Both the position numbers and the translations under genes were made by a program. 64,000 nucleotides of DNA, from positions 1-64,000 of the forward strand of contig JAFQOR010000031.1 in assembly GCA_017403125.1 (NCBI GenBank), read 5' to 3'. The notes under the pieces were generated by a model. That model made no database searches. It was given only the letters and a program-made list of their open reading frames with translations, and was not told where the DNA came from. This stretch comes from Alistipes sp. Its GTDB lineage: Bacteria; Bacteroidota; Bacteroidia; Bacteroidales; Rikenellaceae. Below are positions 61,085-64,000 of this stretch, in pieces. Each line of letters opens with the position of its first letter. Position 1 is the stretch's first letter.

Positions 61085-64000
61085 CTACTCAACAATAGAG
61101 TCATTTGCAGGGTACTTCTCAAATATGTGCTGACCCAAGAGAGTGTTATTTGATACAGTACAGTTAGTAAACTTGTATGTTGAGTTATCAGTGTTGAACA
61201 TACCTACCAAACCACCACCAGAGTACACAGCACCATAAGCACCTGTATTGTTGATGGTAGTGTTAGTTACAGAGCAATTTGTGAGGTTGCGCTCACCAGC
61301 GGTCTCATTGATAACACCAACAATACCTGCTGTACCACCGTTAGACTTTACTGATGAATCGGTTACAGAGCAGTCTGAGATGCTACCGCTGTTGTAGAGA
61401 CCTGCGATAATACCGCACGCCCAGTATGAATCCTCGATAGAGCTGTTCTTAACCTCTATCTTCTCAATGTTACCATAAACTTTTGCAGCAACGATTGCTG
61501 AACGACCAGCAGTCTTAAGGTGGCAGTTGTCAAACTTAACATTCTTGATAGGACCTACCCAATTCTTAATAAAGCCCATATCAGAAGCTCCCGAATTGTT
61601 TGTCCAGTTAGATACAGTAAAGCCCTTGCCATCGAATGTGTTGTTGTTCCCTGGGTTGAATGCATTCAAGCCGTTAAACACAACGCCATTAAGGTCGATA
61701 TCTGCGCCAAGAGTTACAACCTCGCCACCCTTGATGGTTATACCAGATAGAGCAACCAAACCGTTAGCGTTAATCACCTTGTACTCATTATCCTTCTTCA
61801 ACAAACCGTTGGCGATAATTTGGTAACCATCTACAAACCAGCCGTTGTTATATGTATATTCAACACCCTCAACGGTCATTGAGCCCTGAGCCTGTGTGCC
61901 CTCATATGGAGCACCAACAATATTCTCTGTACCTGTAACATTCTCGTACGAGATATTAGTGATAGTAGACTTGCCGCCAAGTGCGCCAGAAATAATACCC
62001 TTACGTGCGTCGTCCGATACGATAGTAACATTCTCTACAGTTGCGCCATTAAGAGTCTGTAGTGTGATAATACCAGAGATACCACCTACGCACTTAGAAG
62101 CCTTAATAGTCAAGCCGGTAGCCTCGAAGTTAGAGTAGTTAGCTGTCAAACCACCATTCGTCTGAATATCAGAGATAACACCACCAACTGTAGAATTACC
62201 CTCGATTACAGAGCCCTGATTAGCGTTGATAGCGATATCCTTAGCGTTAACGCAACGACGAGTGTAAGCCAAAACACCTGCTGTGTAGTTGCCACCCTTG
62301 ATATTTACATTACCCTTAACAGTAACATTATCAACTTCTGTATAGTATGGGTATGCGATAGCAGCAGCTACAATGTCACCCTCGGTTGAGATATTTACAT
62401 TCTCAATAGTGAGGTCCTTGATGTAGTTCTCGTTATTTGCATCAACACCCTCTGTTACACCGAACAAACCTGCATAAACAAAGCCGTCAGAGTCAGGAGT
62501 AAGAGCGCTAATCTTCAAGTTCTTGATAGTCTTACCATTACCATCGAAATTGCCCATAAAGCCGTGATCCTTGTATGCCGAACCAATAGGAGTCCACTCC
62601 TCGTTGTTGAGGTTGATGTCAGCAGCGAGCTTCACGGTCTGACCAGCGAAAGTACACTTGTTGCTATTCACCATCTGAGCAAACCAGAACATATCAGCCT
62701 TGTCAGAAATCTCAAGGTTGCTAATATCGTAGATGCCAGCCTCAGTAGCGGTGTCGTACTTCTGTACGAACTCCATACCGTCGATGACTACCTTGCTACC
62801 CTTACAACCATTCAAGGTGTAACCACGACCTACGTAGCCCATATAGTCGAGTGGGTTAGCTACTGAGCCGTCTGAGTTCATACCTGATACATTACCAGTG
62901 TATGAGCAGTTTGTAAGAGTACATACATTCTTAGCGCCATCACTCCAACCACCTGCGATACCACCTACACGGTATTGGTCGTGATTGCGACCCTCGCGGC
63001 CTGCAACAACAGCAATATTACCTGTTGTATGGCAGTTGTTGAATGTCTGGTCACCTGCTGCAAGGCCGATGATACCACCAGCGAAGAACTTATTAACAGT
63101 TACATTGATATTTGAAGAGCAGTCCTCGAATACAGACTTACCCTGAAGCTGACCAGCCAAAGCACCAGTGTTGTTGTTTGCAATAAGGTAGCTACCCTCG
63201 TTAGCGATAACGTGAACATTCTTCATTGTTACATTACCATAAGAGTTACCACCAGCTACAACTGCTACACGGCTTGCGCCATTAGCATCCTGAGTAGCGT
63301 AAACCTGAATGTCGCCCTTAACGGTTACATCCTCGATAGTTGATGTGCCCTCCAACGAACCAGCAACAGCACCGATATGGCCCTGGCTGTGGTCGATATC
63401 CAAGCAAGGAATATTGATATATACATTCTCGAAGGTTACATTCTTGATGGTTGCATTCTTAGCATAGCCAAAGAAGCCGACAAATGCCTTACCCTCCTTA
63501 GCCTCACTCTCAACGAGTGCAAGGTTCTTGATAGTATTACCATTACCGTCGAAAGTACCAGTGAAAGGATTCTCCTCAGTACCGATAGGTGTCCAGTTGT
63601 TTGCAACACCAGCACGAGTAATAACAAGCTGTGAGAGGTCGATATCGCCGTTCAAAACGATGTTTACATCACCATCCTCCTCAACAATCTCAACGATGCT
63701 CTGCAGACCCTCAGCTGAAGATACTGTGTAGATGTCAGTTTCTGTATCCTGTGTAAGACCCTCAGCAATGATAATCGAGATGTTAATTTCCTCACCAATA
63801 GTGTTGTCAGTATCAGTTACGTTAGAGCCCTTACGACCGATAACAGCGCCCAAAGTAGTTGGAGTCTCATTCTCATAGTCTACAGAGATATCCTGAAGAA
63901 TTGTGATATTCTCAACAGAACAGCCGCTAACGGTATTGTTGTTGTGTGCCATACCAGCGATACCACCCAAATCGCGGTAACCCTGAATCTTCACATTCTT
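61085..64000 (-). CDS. Large GLUG/beta-helix surface protein (C-terminal part; start outside the window)
   Basis: At least 971 residues; the frame is open to the window edge, and the GTG at 63994 is internal (upstream codons read KN). The sequence is made of GLUG-like and beta-helix repeats: IGAVAGSLEGTSTIEDVTVK, FVGFFGYAKNATIKNVTFEN, TGALAGQLQGKSVFEDCSSN, and blocks such as TPIGxxxxxFxGTFDGNGxTIKNL that occur at least three times. Such repeats are found in cell-surface adhesins of Bacteroidota. The signal region is not visible. Codon use is A/T-richer than neighbours. It is convergent with the pattern of the 37,639 gene at a distance and has a related downstream repeat. Confidence 0.82.
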   Translation of the reverse strand, partial: KNVKIQGYRDLGGIAGMAHNNNTVSGCSVENITILQDISVDYENETPTTLGAVIGRKGSNVTDTDNTIGEEINISIIIAEGLTQDTETDIYTVSSAEGLQSIVEIVEEDGDVNIVLNGDIDLSQLVITRAGVANNWTPIGTEENPFTGTFDGNGNTIKNLALVESEAKEGKAFVGFFGYAKNATIKNVTFENVYINIPCLDIDHSQGHIGAVAGSLEGTSTIEDVTVKGDIQVYATQDANGASRVAVVAGGNSYGNVTMKNVHVIANEGSYLIANNNTGALAGQLQGKSVFEDCSSNINVTVNKFFAGGIIGLAAGDQTFNNCHTTGNIAVVAGREGRNHDQYRVGGIAGGWSDGAKNVCTLTNCSYTGNVSGMNSDGSVANPLDYMGYVGRGYTLNGCKGSKVVIDGMEFVQKYDTATEAGIYDISNLEISDKADMFWFAQMVNSNKCTFAGQTVKLAADINLNNEEWTPIGSAYKDHGFMGNFDGNGKTIKNLKISALTPDSDGFVYAGLFGVTEGVDANNENYIKDLTIENVNISTEGDIVAAAIAYPYYTEVDNVTVKGNVNIKGGNYTAGVLAYTRRCVNAKDIAINANQGSVIEGNSTVGGVISDIQTNGGLTANYSNFEATGLTIKASKCVGGISGIITLQTLNGATVENVTIVSDDARKGIISGALGGKSTITNISYENVTGTENIVGAPYEGTQAQGSMTVEGVEYTYNNGWFVDGYQIIANGLLKKDNEYKVINANGLVALSGITIKGGEVVTLGADIDLNGVVFNGLNAFNPGNNNTFDGKGFTVSNWTNNSGASDMGFIKNWVGPIKNVKFDNCHLKTAGRSAIVAAKVYGNIEKIEVKNSSIEDSYWACGIIAGLYNSGSISDCSVTDSSVKSNGGTAGIVGVINETAGERNLTNCSVTNTTINNTGAYGAVYSGGGLVGMFNTDNSTYKFTNCTVSNNTLLGQHIFEKYPANDSIVE

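Noticed and set aside
1..64000. CRISPR arrays, riboswitches, rRNA genes and complete insertion sequences
   Set aside because: Looked for; no regularly spaced repeat-spacer pattern, recognisable riboswitch core, rRNA sequence or transposase was seen.

Overview
The window looks like chromosome from a strictly or mostly anaerobic member of the Bacteroidota, most likely Bacteroidales and plausibly near Alistipes/Rikenellaceae. Reasons: promoters of the TTG/TTTG - 19-20 nt - TAnnTTTG type recur upstream of genes on both strands; LpxC is fused to FabZ; the rpmB-rpmG-DUF4295 and lspA-xerC-hpf gene orders are characteristic of the phylum; and there are many lipoproteins with a Cys soon after the signal peptide, plus fimbrillin-like and beta-helix surface proteins. 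The genus is an inference; no rRNA or other phylogenetic marker was compared.

Layout. 0-0.5 kb: end of a ribosomal protein operon (rpmB, rpmG, DUF4295 start). 0.6-4.2 kb: a minus-strand operon of a divergent dihydroorotate dehydrogenase homologue, cinA and pncB (NAD salvage/repair). 4.4-6.7 kb: pdxB, divergent from an arginase-fold protein with altered metal ligands. 6.7-10.1 kb: NhaA and two FKBP-type lipoproteins. 10.4 kb: initiator tRNA. 10.6-15.6 kb: a five-gene heterodisulfide-reductase-like operon (HdrC, HdrB, HdrA, a second HdrC, and a membrane-bound HdrD/E fusion), probably a quinone-linked electron-transfer complex. 15.9-21.8 kb: envelope genes, including a stand-alone LytTR regulator whose own promoter and that of the following operon carry similar paired direct repeats at the same position. 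21.9-25.4 kb: K+/H+ antiporter, small membrane protein, TonB-like protein. 25.4-27.6 kb: lpxC-fabZ and lpxA. 28.2-37 kb: ROK regulator, acetyltransferase, gyrA, TPR protein, small beta-barrel, pckA. 37.6-41.0 kb: a 1,134-residue surface lipoprotein with beta-helix repeats. 41.7-45.6 kb: fabD, then a small phage-derived island (S24 repressor, small protein, orphan terminase large subunit). 45.8-51.1 kb: potABCD plus a porin-like gene. 51.3-54.9 kb: a DPP-IV-like peptidase and a lipoprotein. 55.1-57.4 kb: hpf, xerC with a repeat tail, lspA, tRNA-Leu, followed by a duplicated tRNA 3' end. 58.1-60.6 kb: cysteine hydrolase, and a GGGtGRT protein/NifU-like pair. 61.1-64 kb: the C-terminal part of a second large beta-helix protein that runs off the window.

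How it fits together. Most of the window is housekeeping: lipid A, fatty acid, NAD and PLP synthesis, DNA gyrase, gluconeogenic PEP carboxykinase and ion homeostasis. The parts most likely to hold undescribed biology are the Hdr-like complex, the LytTR-controlled envelope locus, the GGGtGRT/NifU-like operon, the orphan terminase island, and the two surface-protein genes (37.6-41 and 61-64 kb), which are convergent and share a related downstream repeat module in inverted orientation.

All assignments are from reading protein motifs and DNA patterns; no database search was possible.
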